From Eubacterium sp. (GTDB lineage: Bacteria; Bacillota; Clostridia; Oscillospirales; Acutalibacteraceae), in contig JAFLRZ010000006.1 of NCBI GenBank assembly GCA_022511225.1, positions 38,620-102,619 on the forward strand: a stretch of DNA of 64,000 bases, written 5' to 3'. The notes under the pieces were generated by a model. The model ran no database searches and was not told the origin of the DNA. It was given only the letters and a program-made list of their open reading frames with translations. Made by a program: the position numbers and the translations under genes. Within the stretch, counting starts at the first letter, position 1, and the number at the start of each line of letters is the position of its first letter. Shown here piece after piece: positions 28,846 through 38,437 of the stretch.

Positions 28846-30027
28846 TTATTCTTCTATCGTTTCAACACCCTTGAGCTTTTTCTGTATTACCTCGTTTCTG
28901 TGGTCGGCTTCGTCGAGCACCTTTCCTGCCTCGTCGAGCTTTTTCTTTGCCTTTGCAAGGAGCTCGCCAAACTTGTCATACTGCGCCTTTGCGGTGCCGA
29001 GAATTTTCCAGACCTCGTTAGCCTTTTCGTTTATCGCTATAGTTCTGAAGCCGAGTGCAAGCGAATTGAGGAGTGCTACAATTGTTGATGGCCCTGCAAT
29101 CATTATTCCGTCAGCCTGAAGCTTTTCTGCGATACCCGTTTTTGATGACGTTATTTCGGCGTACAGTCCTTCTGTAGCAAGGTACATAACGGCAAACGGT
29201 GTTGTGTGCGGCAGAGATATGTAATTTTTTATCAGTTTTCCTTCATCACGAATTCTTGCTTCAAGTGCTTTCCTTGCCGATTCCATAGCAGGAACGTCTG
29301 CATTGTCTGCCGCAACGGTAAGCCTTGCATAATCCTCAAGAGGAAACTTTGAATCAATCGGAAGATAAATCCAGCTTCCGTTTTCCTGATTCGGAATTTT
29401 TACGGCAAATTCAACTCTGCCGTTATATGAGGGATTAGTTTGCACGTTACATTCAAACATATTCGGAATAATCTGCTCAAGAAGATTGCCGAGCTGTACC
29501 TCAGCCCACGTGCCCCTCGTCTTGACGTTTGAGAGTGTTCTGTTAAGACCTGATACTGTAGTAGTTACTCCTGCTGAGAGCTCCTTCATTTCGCCAAGGC
29601 TTTTATATACGTTTGAAAGCTGATCCGATACAGTCTTGAACGAGGAGTTAAGTCTTTGATTTAGTGTTTCGGTCAACTTTTCATCAACCGTTTTGCGCAT
29701 TTGTTCAAGCTTTTCTTCGTTGCCTCTTTGCATAAGGGCAATTGCATCACTCAGTGCCTTCGTCTGTTTTTCGGTATTAGAGTTAAGTGCGTTAATCAGA
29801 TTAAGCTGCTGCTCGTAATTAGTGTTTGTCAGCCTGTTCATACCTGATGAAAGCTTTTCAATTTTTTCATCCGTGTTTTTTGAGTTGAACTCAAGCTGTT
29901 CTTTTAATACGGCAGTATCAATTGATGCACTGTCATTATTCTTAGGCTTTCTTGTAATAATGATAATCAAAAGAACAATAATTACTGCACACAGAGCAAT
30001 AATAATTAAAGGTAAATATTTTTCCAT
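28846..30027 (-). CDS. rmuC: RmuC-family DNA recombination protein
   Basis: N-terminal TM, coiled coil, GTWAEVQLGNLLEQI, LPIDSKFPLEDYARL, PFAVMYLATEGLYAEI. Confidence 0.92.
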   Translation of the reverse strand: MEKYLPLIIIALCAVIIVLLIIIITRKPKNNDSASIDTAVLKEQLEFNSKNTDEKIEKLSSGMNRLTNTNYEQQLNLINALNSNTEKQTKALSDAIALMQRGNEEKLEQMRKTVDEKLTETLNQRLNSSFKTVSDQLSNVYKSLGEMKELSAGVTTTVSGLNRTLSNVKTRGTWAEVQLGNLLEQIIPNMFECNVQTNPSYNGRVEFAVKIPNQENGSWIYLPIDSKFPLEDYARLTVAADNADVPAMESARKALEARIRDEGKLIKNYISLPHTTPFAVMYLATEGLYAEITSSKTGIAEKLQADGIMIAGPSTIVALLNSLALGFRTIAINEKANEVWKILGTAKAQYDKFGELLAKAKKKLDEAGKVLDEADHRNEVIQKKLKGVETIEE

Positions 30028-30153
30028 AGCCGTACCTCCTTATGCTATAATAGCATAACTTATTACTAATTACAATCTATAGTCCCGATAATATCACCAT
30101 ATAATATTGATATTGACGTGCTCTTGTGCTAAAATACCATAGAGGTAATAACT

Positions 30154-31215
30154 ATGGAAGAATTATGGACTGAAAATTTAAGAAAAATTACACCTTATGT
30201 CCCCGGTGAACAGAGCAATGATAAGAACATAGTCAAGCTCAATGCAAACGAAAATCCCTATCCGCCGTCACCGAAGGCAGTAGAGGTAATGAAAAGCTTT
30301 GACTGCAATAATCTGCGCTTTTATCCTAACGCAAATGCTTCAAGGCTTAAAGAGGCTATTGCCGAGTATTATAACGTAGGAGTAGAGAACGTATTTGTCG
30401 GCAACGGCTCTGATGACGTAATCGCAATTGCTTTTCAGGCGTTGTTTAACAGTGACAAGCCGATTGCGTACCCTGATCTGACATACAGTTTTTATCCCGT
30501 ATGGTGCTCGCTTTTTGGTATCCCTTACAAGAATTATCCTGTTGATGATGATTTCAGAATAAATCCGGAGGATTATAGAGAAGAAAACGGCGGAGTCGTT
30601 ATTCCGAATCCTAATGCACCTACATCTATCGGGGAGGGACTTGATTTTGTCGAAAAGCTTATGGAGTATAATCAGGACAGTATTGTGATTATCGACGAGG
30701 CTTACGTAGACTTCGGCGGTGTTTCGTCAGTACCGCTTACAAAGAAGTATGAAAATCTGCTCGTAACGGCAACCTTTTCAAAATCACGCTCGCTTGCAGG
30801 ATTAAGACTTGGCTTTGCAATCGGCAGTGAAAGGCTTATCTCAGTAATGGAGGCAGTCAAGAACTCTTATAACTCGTATACGGTTGACACGCTTGCAATT
30901 GAAATGGGAAGAGCAAGTATACTTGATGATGAATACTTTAAGGCTACGTGCCAAAAGGTCATTGCAACACGCGATAGGGTGACGGCACAGATGAGAAGCC
31001 TTGGCTTTAAGGTGCTCGACTCAAGCACAAACTTTATTTTTGCAACGAAAGATGACCTTTCTATGAAGGATATGTTTGAATATCTTAAAGAAAAAAAGGT
31101 GTTTATACGCTATTTCTCGCTTGACAGAATTGATAATTACGTAAGAATAAGTATCGGTACTGATGAAGAAATGGATATTTTCTTAAAAGAGGTAAGGGGG
31201 TATCTTGAAAAATGA
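30154..31215 (+). CDS. hisC: Histidinol-phosphate aminotransferase
   Basis: KLNANENPYPPSPKAVE, GNGSDDVIAIAFQAL, IIDEAYVDFGG, TFSKSRSLAGLRLGFAIG. Confidence 0.93.
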   Translation: MEELWTENLRKITPYVPGEQSNDKNIVKLNANENPYPPSPKAVEVMKSFDCNNLRFYPNANASRLKEAIAEYYNVGVENVFVGNGSDDVIAIAFQALFNSDKPIAYPDLTYSFYPVWCSLFGIPYKNYPVDDDFRINPEDYREENGGVVIPNPNAPTSIGEGLDFVEKLMEYNQDSIVIIDEAYVDFGGVSSVPLTKKYENLLVTATFSKSRSLAGLRLGFAIGSERLISVMEAVKNSYNSYTVDTLAIEMGRASILDDEYFKATCQKVIATRDRVTAQMRSLGFKVLDSSTNFIFATKDDLSMKDMFEYLKEKKVFIRYFSLDRIDNYVRISIGTDEEMDIFLKEVRGYLEK

Positions 31216-31649
31216 ATACAGCAAAAAAGGCGGCACTCATATTCATCGCCATTCTTAATATTATGAACGTAGCAGCAGGCGTTATCGTGCAGGTAAAATT
31301 ATTGTTCAACGGCGATGTCAGCTCAATTCTGCCTATAAGAACTGAGATGACAGTTACGCAGATTCTGCTTTTTAATTTCATCGTAGTGGCTGCAGTGATT
31401 TTTCTTATCTGTATCGTGCTGACGTATCTCGTAACAGACATTGCATATTCACCGCTTGAAATTATAAAAAATTGTCCGCAGATTGCACTCATTCCTATAA
31501 TCATAATTTTGCTTGCTTCTGTTGTAAGCGCAGTAAAAGCAGGCACTGCGGTTGATAGGCTTTGCATTATAGCATCATCTGTGACGTATCTGATATTTAA
31601 CGTATTCAATTTCGGTGCTATGGTAACGATTAAAGAAGATGCAGAATAA
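31212..31649 (+). CDS. Hypothetical four-helix membrane protein translationally coupled to hisC
   Basis: ATGA overlap with hisC; four hydrophobic segments. Confidence 0.6.
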   Translation: MNTAKKAALIFIAILNIMNVAAGVIVQVKLLFNGDVSSILPIRTEMTVTQILLFNFIVVAAVIFLICIVLTYLVTDIAYSPLEIIKNCPQIALIPIIIILLASVVSAVKAGTAVDRLCIIASSVTYLIFNVFNFGAMVTIKEDAE

Positions 31650-31684
31650 TAAGTGACAAAAAGTATTCTCAACGTTTTTAAAGT

Positions 31685-31760
31685 GAAGTAAACCCAAATA
31701 TCCGAAAAATAAATATTAGTCAAAAGAAAATGAGCTCGGTACTGCACCGGGCTCATTTTT
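31685..31760 (+). repeat. Terminator-associated dispersed repeat, copy 1
   Basis: gaagtaaaccc...aaataaatattagtc...aatgagctcggtactgcaccgggctcatttttt; homologous by eye to the reverse complement of 45511-45586. Confidence 0.7.
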
Positions 31761-31778
31761 TGTCTGTTTAATTTACTA

Positions 31779-32306
31779 TTACATAAACGAAGTTGATGTA
31801 TCTGCCATAAATACAAATATAAAAAACAAATAGGCAACAATGGCTACAACACCAAGAACTACAGGAATAATAATTCCTAATCTGTTGAGCATAACACTAT
31901 CCTTTTTTAATTTGAATAACATAGGATTATCAAGCATATCCGGCACACTGTTAGCCTTTGATAAACCTATTATACCTAAAATAATTCCAATGATTCTCGA
32001 GAAAACGATTCCTACTACAAGAGAAATAATGCCGAGTGTCTTTGCACTTTCAAGCTCAGACTTATGACTATTCATTGGATCGGCAAATCCGTTCTGATTA
32101 TAGTAGTTACCCTGAGGCTGATTATAGCCTTGCTGATAATTACCCTGTTGGTTGAAATTCTGCTGATTATAGTAACCGTTGTCAGCTGCAGGCGGCGTAT
32201 AATATGTGCCGTTGGTATTTTGAGACTGAGTGTTAAACACTGTATTACAGTTAGGGCAGTATGTGCTTCCGTCAGGAACAAAAGCACCGCAATTGTTACA
32301 ATACAT
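31779..32306 (-). CDS. Zinc-ribbon membrane protein with Q/N/Y/G-rich linker
   Basis: MYCNNCGAFVPDGSTYCPNCN zinc ribbon; NQQ/GNY repeats; two C-terminal TM segments. Confidence 0.75.
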   Translation of the reverse strand: MYCNNCGAFVPDGSTYCPNCNTVFNTQSQNTNGTYYTPPAADNGYYNQQNFNQQGNYQQGYNQPQGNYYNQNGFADPMNSHKSELESAKTLGIISLVVGIVFSRIIGIILGIIGLSKANSVPDMLDNPMLFKLKKDSVMLNRLGIIIPVVLGVVAIVAYLFFIFVFMADTSTSFM

Positions 32307-32534
32307 ACATATTCTCCTTTAATCTTTATAAATTAATTTTACTACAGTTACCTTCTTTAGTCAACAATATTATTCACGTCAAAGCTATTGATACGCTATA
32401 TGTGAATAAACGGTTTAAAATAAATTTTATTTGCCCGTTTTTTGCTAAAATATAGCCTTTTAAGTGTATAAATTCCTCCTGTCCGCCTTATATGTGTAAA
32501 GACTTTGAGCCGATGAGTATAAGGAGATGATTTT

Positions 32535-32870
32535 ATGGCAAGAGCAAAAAAGATTACAAAGAAGCTTGTATGCGAAGGCTTAAGGCGCTTAGCCTTTGGA
32601 GATATACAGGACGCAGTAACGCTTCTTTTTGAATCCGACGAAGCAATACTTGACTCCCTTGGCAGACTTGATTTATTTAACGTCAGCGAAATCAAGAAGG
32701 CAAAGGGAGGAGGTATGGAAATTAAATTTTTTGACAGAATGAAGGCACTTGACAGACTGATGGAGGTAGCAGATACGGAAAACAGTGCTTCGCCAGCCTC
32801 TTTTTATGAAGCACTTGAAAAAAGCTCTGCAAGGCTTAAGAATGCTTATGGAGATGAGGATTATGAGTAA
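32535..32870 (+). CDS. Terminase small subunit-like protein
   Basis: Small basic protein directly upstream of and overlapping the large terminase; position-based call. Confidence 0.6.
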   Translation: MARAKKITKKLVCEGLRRLAFGDIQDAVTLLFESDEAILDSLGRLDLFNVSEIKKAKGGGMEIKFFDRMKALDRLMEVADTENSASPASFYEALEKSSARLKNAYGDEDYE

Positions 32871-34122
32871 ATTCGTGCCCTTTTCTCCAAAACAGCTTCG
32901 CCTTATGAATTGGTGGTGTGCAGACAGCGGTGTAAGCGACAAAAACGGAATTATCTGTGACGGAGCCGTTCGTAGCGGCAAAACACTTTGTATGAGCGTT
33001 TCATTTATCTGCTGGGCGTTTTACAGATTCAGTGATACCTCCTTTGCCATCTGTGGCAAGACCATCACTTCCCTGAGACGAAACGTAATAACACCGCTTC
33101 TGCCTGTTCTTCAGGATTTAGGCTTCAGTTGTGACTATAAAATCAGCAGAAATTACTTAGAGCTTACAAAGGACAAGCACACGAACCGATTTTATATTTT
33201 CGGCGGCCGTGATGAAAGCTCTGCAAGTCTGATTCAGGGTATGACACTCGGCGGTGTAATGCTTGATGAGGTGGCACTTATGCCGCGCTCGTTTGTTGAG
33301 CAGGCACTTGCAAGGTGCTCTCTTGAAGGCTCCAAATTCTTTTTCAACTGCAACCCCGAGCATCCGTATCACTGGTTTTACGTGGAATGGATAAAAAAGC
33401 ATAAGGAAAAGAATATGCTCTACCTTCATTTTACAATGGAGGATAATCCCTCTTTATCAGAAAAAATCAAATTAAGGTATAAAAGTCTTTACTCAGGAGT
33501 GTTCTACGAACGCTTTATCGAGGGTAAGTGGGTTGTGGCAGACGGACTTGTTTATCCGATGTTCGACCACAATCGGCATATCCGAAAATGTAATGATAAT
33601 ATCAGCGAATATTATCTTTCCTGCGATTACGGAACGGTCAACCCCTTTTCCTTAGGCTTATGGGGAAAAGGCAGTAACGGCTGGTACAGGCTTGATGAAT
33701 ATTATCATTCCTCCCGCGATGCAGGAATTCAGCTTACGGATGAGGAATATTACTCTGCACTTAAGAGGCTTGCACAGGGCAAAAAAATAAGTGCAGTAAT
33801 TATTGACCCATCCGCAGCATCCTTTATACAGGTTGTGAAGCGTCATAACGAATATCGTGTTATCAAGGCTGACAATGACGTTCTCGGCGGTATTAACCGC
33901 GTGTGTCAGGCTCTTAAAAATGATGAGATATTCTTTTCTCCGAATTGCAGTGATTCGATAAGAGAATTTTCAGTTTACCGCTGGGACAACAGTATAAGAA
34001 AGGATGTTCCGATAAAAGAAAACGATCACGCAATGGACGACATAAGGTACTTCGTATCAACTGTGCTTGGTAAAAATGATACTTATACCTCCTTTGCCTC
34101 CGTTGCGATAGAAAGGAAATGA
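32863..34122 (+). CDS. Phage terminase large subunit (start placed at 32863)
   Basis: Walker A-like GAVRSGKT, GVMLDEVALM Walker B, nuclease-like LSCDYGTVNPFSLGLW, VIIDPSAASF, HAMDDIRYFV. Confidence 0.92.
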   Translation: MSKFVPFSPKQLRLMNWWCADSGVSDKNGIICDGAVRSGKTLCMSVSFICWAFYRFSDTSFAICGKTITSLRRNVITPLLPVLQDLGFSCDYKISRNYLELTKDKHTNRFYIFGGRDESSASLIQGMTLGGVMLDEVALMPRSFVEQALARCSLEGSKFFFNCNPEHPYHWFYVEWIKKHKEKNMLYLHFTMEDNPSLSEKIKLRYKSLYSGVFYERFIEGKWVVADGLVYPMFDHNRHIRKCNDNISEYYLSCDYGTVNPFSLGLWGKGSNGWYRLDEYYHSSRDAGIQLTDEEYYSALKRLAQGKKISAVIIDPSAASFIQVVKRHNEYRVIKADNDVLGGINRVCQALKNDEIFFSPNCSDSIREFSVYRWDNSIRKDVPIKENDHAMDDIRYFVSTVLGKNDTYTSFASVAIERK

Positions 34123-34126
34123 GGCA

Positions 34127-35251
34127 TTGGGCTTATTGAGCTTAAAAAAGAAGAAACCGTCATCGGCATCTGCCTTGGCAGTTCAGACCTCCTCAGGAGC
34201 GAAGCACCCATACTATCAGCTTGCCTCCTATATGCCTCTCAGTACGCAAACAAGGGTTTATCAGGTAGTCAGGGAGGCAGTTCCCATCATTGATGCCGCA
34301 ATCAACAAAATCGTCAGGCTTTGCGAGGGCTTTCACCTTGAAACAGGAAGCGAAGCACTTGATGAGGAAATTAATGAATTTTTTGCCGACATCAATGTAG
34401 GCGGAAATCAGCAGGGATTAGGTGCCTTTGTATCTAACTATCTTAATCAGCTTCTTACATACGGAACGGCTGTCGGTGAAATCGTTACTGATGATTACGG
34501 CATCTACGCACTTTACAACAGTGAGCTTGAACAGCTTGAAATCAAGAGAGCGAGTAACAACATTGACGTTGAGTTTTACAACTGCGGAGTAAAGGTTTCT
34601 AATCCTAATCTCATTCTTTACTCCGTGCTTAATCCCAAGGCGGGAGCTCTTTGCGGCACAAGTCTGCTTCAGGGACTTCCGTTTATCACTGATATTCTTA
34701 TGAAAATCTACAACACAATCGGAGAAAACTGGAAGCACGCAGGCAATATCCGTTATTCCGTAGTCTGCAAAAATACCGAGGGTGTTGACGGTGCTGATGC
34801 ACAACAGCGTGCCGATGCAATTGCTTCTGCGTGGAGCGAGGCTATGAATAGTGATTCCGTTAAGGATTTTGTTGCCGTTGGCGATGTGAGCGTATCTGTA
34901 ATCGGTGCAGACAATCTTGCGCTTAACAGTGAAATCCCTGTCAGACAGTTACTTGAGCAGATAGTAGCCAAAACAGGCTTGCCTCCGTTTATGCTCGGAC
35001 TTAACTGGTCTACGACGGAAAGGATGAGCACTCAGCAGTCGGATATACTTACTACTGAGCTTGACTCTTACCGCAGGGTAGTGACACCGATTATCAAAAA
35101 AATCGGCAGAATGTACCTTGCATCAAAGGGTAAGTGTGCACCTGTTGAGGTCGTCTGGGATGACGTTACGCTTCAGGATAGGTGCGACAGTGCAAAGGCG
35201 GAGCTTTATCTGGCACAGGCAGAAAAAATCAGATGGGAGGATGTGAATTAA
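34127..35251 (+). CDS. Phage portal protein (TTG start)
   Basis: Portal-like order after terminase; REAVPIIDAAINKIVRLCEGF, GENWKHAGNIRYSV, GLPPFMLGLNWSTTERMSTQQ. Confidence 0.85.
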   Translation: MGLLSLKKKKPSSASALAVQTSSGAKHPYYQLASYMPLSTQTRVYQVVREAVPIIDAAINKIVRLCEGFHLETGSEALDEEINEFFADINVGGNQQGLGAFVSNYLNQLLTYGTAVGEIVTDDYGIYALYNSELEQLEIKRASNNIDVEFYNCGVKVSNPNLILYSVLNPKAGALCGTSLLQGLPFITDILMKIYNTIGENWKHAGNIRYSVVCKNTEGVDGADAQQRADAIASAWSEAMNSDSVKDFVAVGDVSVSVIGADNLALNSEIPVRQLLEQIVAKTGLPPFMLGLNWSTTERMSTQQSDILTTELDSYRRVVTPIIKKIGRMYLASKGKCAPVEVVWDDVTLQDRCDSAKAELYLAQAEKIRWEDVN

Positions 35252-36207
35252 TGACAGGCTATATTGAAAAAAGCTTTGAAATAGACAAAGGCGATTTAGA
35301 AAAAATCAATAACTATACAAGAAGCGATTTTGATGAAACTATGCTTTATGCTTTTAACGTAGTGCTCTGCAATAACGATATTGACAGAGATAACGAAAAG
35401 TTTTCTGTTGATACACTTTATCAGCTTTGCGAGCTGTTTAAAGGGAAAACAGGTATCAGCGACCATTCGATGAAGTCCTCCTGCCAGAAGGCTCGTATTT
35501 TTGATACGTGGGTTGAAAAGCTTGAAGGACGAAAAACTGCCGACGGCGAGCCGTTTTATCAGCTCAGAGCTAAGGCGTATATGGTAAGAAATGAGGAGAA
35601 TCTTCCTCTTATTACCGAAATAGAAGCAGGAATTAAGAAAGAGGTTTCAGTGTCCTGTTCTGTTTCAAAAAGCATATGCTCAATCTGCGGTAACGATAAA
35701 AAGCTTAAATCGTGTTCCCATATTAACGGAAGAGAGTATGACGGCAAAAAGGCATTTACCGTTCTCAGCGGTGCAACGGATGCTTATGAATTCAGCTTTG
35801 TTGCAGTACCTGCACAGCGCGAGGCAGGAGTTACGAAGTCGTTTGACACGAAAATGGAGGTACAAATGGAGGATATTATTAAAACACTTAAGGACTGCAG
35901 CGGCGAGCTTGTAATATCAAAAAGTCAGGCGAAAGAAATCAGCTCTTACATAGAGAAGCTTGATGAGGAAGCAAAGCTCGGAAAGCAGTATAAGCAGGGA
36001 CTTGTTGAGGAAGTCATTTCACTTTGCGCTACGGCAATTCCTGAAATGGATATGGACGTTTTCAGCGGCGTAGCACAGGTGATGACAACAAACGAACTGC
36101 ATTCATTCAAAAAAGCTTTTACAAAGGCGAGAGCTGCAAGAAACGTATCACTTCAGCTTAAGCCTGCAGGTGAAATTCCTGCATCTAATAATCAGTTTAG
36201 GATTTAA
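35251..36207 (+). CDS. Prohead protease-like protein with internal Cys/His cluster and C-terminal scaffold-like helix region (start placed at 35251)
   Basis: Position between portal and capsid; CSICGNDKKLKSCSHINGREYDGKKAF and TDAYEFSFVAVPAQREAGV. Confidence 0.7.
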   Translation: MTGYIEKSFEIDKGDLEKINNYTRSDFDETMLYAFNVVLCNNDIDRDNEKFSVDTLYQLCELFKGKTGISDHSMKSSCQKARIFDTWVEKLEGRKTADGEPFYQLRAKAYMVRNEENLPLITEIEAGIKKEVSVSCSVSKSICSICGNDKKLKSCSHINGREYDGKKAFTVLSGATDAYEFSFVAVPAQREAGVTKSFDTKMEVQMEDIIKTLKDCSGELVISKSQAKEISSYIEKLDEEAKLGKQYKQGLVEEVISLCATAIPEMDMDVFSGVAQVMTTNELHSFKKAFTKARAARNVSLQLKPAGEIPASNNQFRI

Positions 36208-36225
36208 CAACAAGGAGGATTAATT

Positions 36226-37215
36226 ATGTCTTTTGACAATATAAAACTTGAAAAAGGTCTTTACACAACAGGTAAGTCCTTTACAGAAGCACTTGAAGCT
36301 ATCGACCCTTCAGAAAACTATAAGGGTACATCTCTTGAAGGACTCGATGCATATGAACGTCAGCTTAAGAGATTTGACATCAAGGTTTCAGGAGCAAATT
36401 CCGATACAATCTCAAAGTTCTATAAAACAACGGATTCTTCTGTTCTTTTCCCTGAATATATTTCAAGAGCTGTAAGAACAGGAATGGAGAGAAACGACAA
36501 GGTTGAAAAGCTTGTTGCAACCACAACAGAAATCGACTCTCTTGATTACAGAAGTATCAGCTTTGATGACGAAATGAATTTAGAGCTCAGCGAGGTTGCA
36601 GAAGGATCAGATTTTTCTGAGTGTGCCGTTTCTCTTAATGAAGAGCATACAACGCTTAAGAAGTACGGCAAGATTCTTAAAGGCTCATACGAGGCTATTA
36701 AGTTTCAGAAGCTTGATTTGTTTTCTATCATTCTTAAGAGAATCGGTGAAAATATTTCAAACGCTCAGTTCGCAGCTGCAATTAATACTATTGCGGAGAG
36801 CGAAAAATGTCAGCCGTATACTTGCGACATTGAAAATATTAAATATGAGGATCTTGTCAATATATGGACTATGTGCCATCCGTTTAATATGAATACTCTC
36901 GTAGTAAGTAAAAACGTTTTAGCCAATATTCTTAAGATGCCTGAAATGAGAGATGCAAGCGCAGGACTTAATTTCCACGGTACCGGAAAGCTTGTTACAC
37001 CGTTTGGTGCTGAGCTTATCTGTGCGTCTTTTACAGACAATGACTACATATTCGGCATCGACAGAAATAACACTCTCGAAAGAGTTCAGGCAGGCGGAGT
37101 ACGTACAGAATTTGACAAGTTAATTAACTGCCAGATGGAAAGAGCTGCAATTTCAACTATAGTCGGCTTTTCACCAATCTACGGCGAAGCAGCTGTATTC
37201 TCAATGAAATCATAA
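36226..37215 (+). CDS. Phage major capsid protein (HK97-fold-like)
   Basis: Follows protease; 329 aa; LFPEYISRAVRTGM N-terminal and TPFGAELICASFTDNDYIFGIDRNNTLERVQAGGV C-terminal capsid-like segments. Confidence 0.8.
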   Translation: MSFDNIKLEKGLYTTGKSFTEALEAIDPSENYKGTSLEGLDAYERQLKRFDIKVSGANSDTISKFYKTTDSSVLFPEYISRAVRTGMERNDKVEKLVATTTEIDSLDYRSISFDDEMNLELSEVAEGSDFSECAVSLNEEHTTLKKYGKILKGSYEAIKFQKLDLFSIILKRIGENISNAQFAAAINTIAESEKCQPYTCDIENIKYEDLVNIWTMCHPFNMNTLVVSKNVLANILKMPEMRDASAGLNFHGTGKLVTPFGAELICASFTDNDYIFGIDRNNTLERVQAGGVRTEFDKLINCQMERAAISTIVGFSPIYGEAAVFSMKS

Positions 37216-37237
37216 TTAAGCTTGGGAGGACTATTCT

Positions 37238-37597
37238 GTGACAGATTATAATTCCGTTATAAATCAACTCGTCATTATTTCTCAAATGACAGAGGATGAA
37301 ATCGAAAAATATGAGAATTGTATCAATAGCTCAATAGAGTATGTCTTTTCAACACTTGTCAGTGAGGAATGCTGTAATGACAGCCGTGTAATTAATCTTT
37401 GCGCTGTAAATGCTTTTATGAAAATTGCCTTGATTAAGGAAGCGGACAGTGACGGTATTTCTTCATTTTCAGCAGGGGATGTGTCTTTTTCGAGGGACAC
37501 ATCCTCTCTTGACAGAATTAAGCTTCTCTATGAGCTTGCACGTGACGAGTGTAAGGATATGGTTGTTGATAACGGCTTCTCATTTAAGGTGGTGTAG
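37238..37597 (+). CDS. Head-tail connector-like protein (GTG start)
   Basis: Small ORF directly after the capsid gene; position-based call. Confidence 0.5.
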   Translation: MTDYNSVINQLVIISQMTEDEIEKYENCINSSIEYVFSTLVSEECCNDSRVINLCAVNAFMKIALIKEADSDGISSFSAGDVSFSRDTSSLDRIKLLYELARDECKDMVVDNGFSFKVV

Positions 37598-37598
37598 T

Positions 37599-37955
37599 AT
37601 GAACAAGGCAGACGTAATAAAGGCTCAGCTGAGTAAAATCGGAAGCACTGTTTACCTTAAAGACGGAGAATGGGTATCTATGCCGTTTAAGGCAAGCTTG
37701 TCAAGGCTTTGGAGAAAGAAAAGCTCGGGCTTTGAGCATACTTTTGCAGAGCTTGGTGACGTCGGTTCCGATTATTATTTGTACATAGGTCCGTATAATC
37801 ACGATATTTGCACGTTGACGAATGACGGTGTGCTCTTATATGACGGCGATGAGTACGAATTTAAGTGCAAGGATCCCGTAACGTTTGACGATACAGTGCT
37901 TTATTATTCGGGAGTTTTACGAAAAATCAGAAAGGGTGATTATTGTGAGACTTGA
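37599..37955 (+). CDS. Head-tail joining/connector-like protein (start placed at 37599)
   Basis: MNKADVIKAQLSKIGSTVYLKDGEW...; position-based call. Confidence 0.5.
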   Translation: MNKADVIKAQLSKIGSTVYLKDGEWVSMPFKASLSRLWRKKSSGFEHTFAELGDVGSDYYLYIGPYNHDICTLTNDGVLLYDGDEYEFKCKDPVTFDDTVLYYSGVLRKIRKGDYCET

Positions 37956-38355
37956 TAATGCAGTCAGCGAAATTGAAGCCTTGCTCAAAAATAGCAGTGA
38001 GCTGTCTGACGCAAAAATCATCACTGCCTTTCCTGATGCAATTAAGCCTACAAGACTTGATAAGGCTTTAGTAGCAATCGGCATAAGCGAGCTTGATATT
38101 GCACCGTCTGAGCTTGAAAGCAGTAACAGAGCAGGAAATCTCAGCATATTTGCCGATATTTTTGTTCCTTCATCACTCGGAAGCACTGCACCATTAAATA
38201 CACTTGTAAGTGTATGCAAAGCACTTGATGCTTACTGCATAGTTTCAATCAAGGCAGATAAGCCGTATTATAGCAGGGAAGTGCAGGCGGTAGTGCTCAA
38301 AACAGTAATTACTTTCAGCGACAGAATTACCTTCGGGGGTGATGATAATGAATGA
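37945..38355 (+). CDS. Tail-completion/terminator-like protein (GTG start at 37945)
   Basis: Overlaps the upstream gene by 11 bp; position-based call. Confidence 0.45.
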   Translation: MRLDNAVSEIEALLKNSSELSDAKIITAFPDAIKPTRLDKALVAIGISELDIAPSELESSNRAGNLSIFADIFVPSSLGSTAPLNTLVSVCKALDAYCIVSIKADKPYYSREVQAVVLKTVITFSDRITFGGDDNE

Positions 38356-38437
38356 AAATATTGACGAGGCAGAAATTATAAGCGAAATCATCAGACTTGA
38401 CGGAAAACGCTACGACAGCAGTATGGAGAGTGATTAA
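38348..38437 (+). CDS. 29-aa coupled mini-ORF between connector and LysM genes
   Basis: MNENIDEAEIISEIIRLDGKRYDSSMESD; overlaps the upstream stop, and its own TAA abuts the next ATG. It lies at the point where sheath/tube/tape-measure genes would be expected. Confidence 0.45.
   Translation: MNENIDEAEIISEIIRLDGKRYDSSMESD

Noticed and set aside
24803-30027. GH3/rmuC region as an anti-phage or accessory island
   Set aside because: GH3, an orphan membrane protein and RmuC are ordinary chromosomal genes here; no defence-family motifs were recognised.
32307-32534. Possible att site or repressor/integrase region at the left edge of the phage cluster
   Set aside because: Only a promoter-like AT-rich leader and weak inverted repeats; no direct repeat matching the right edge was seen, and no tRNA is nearby.
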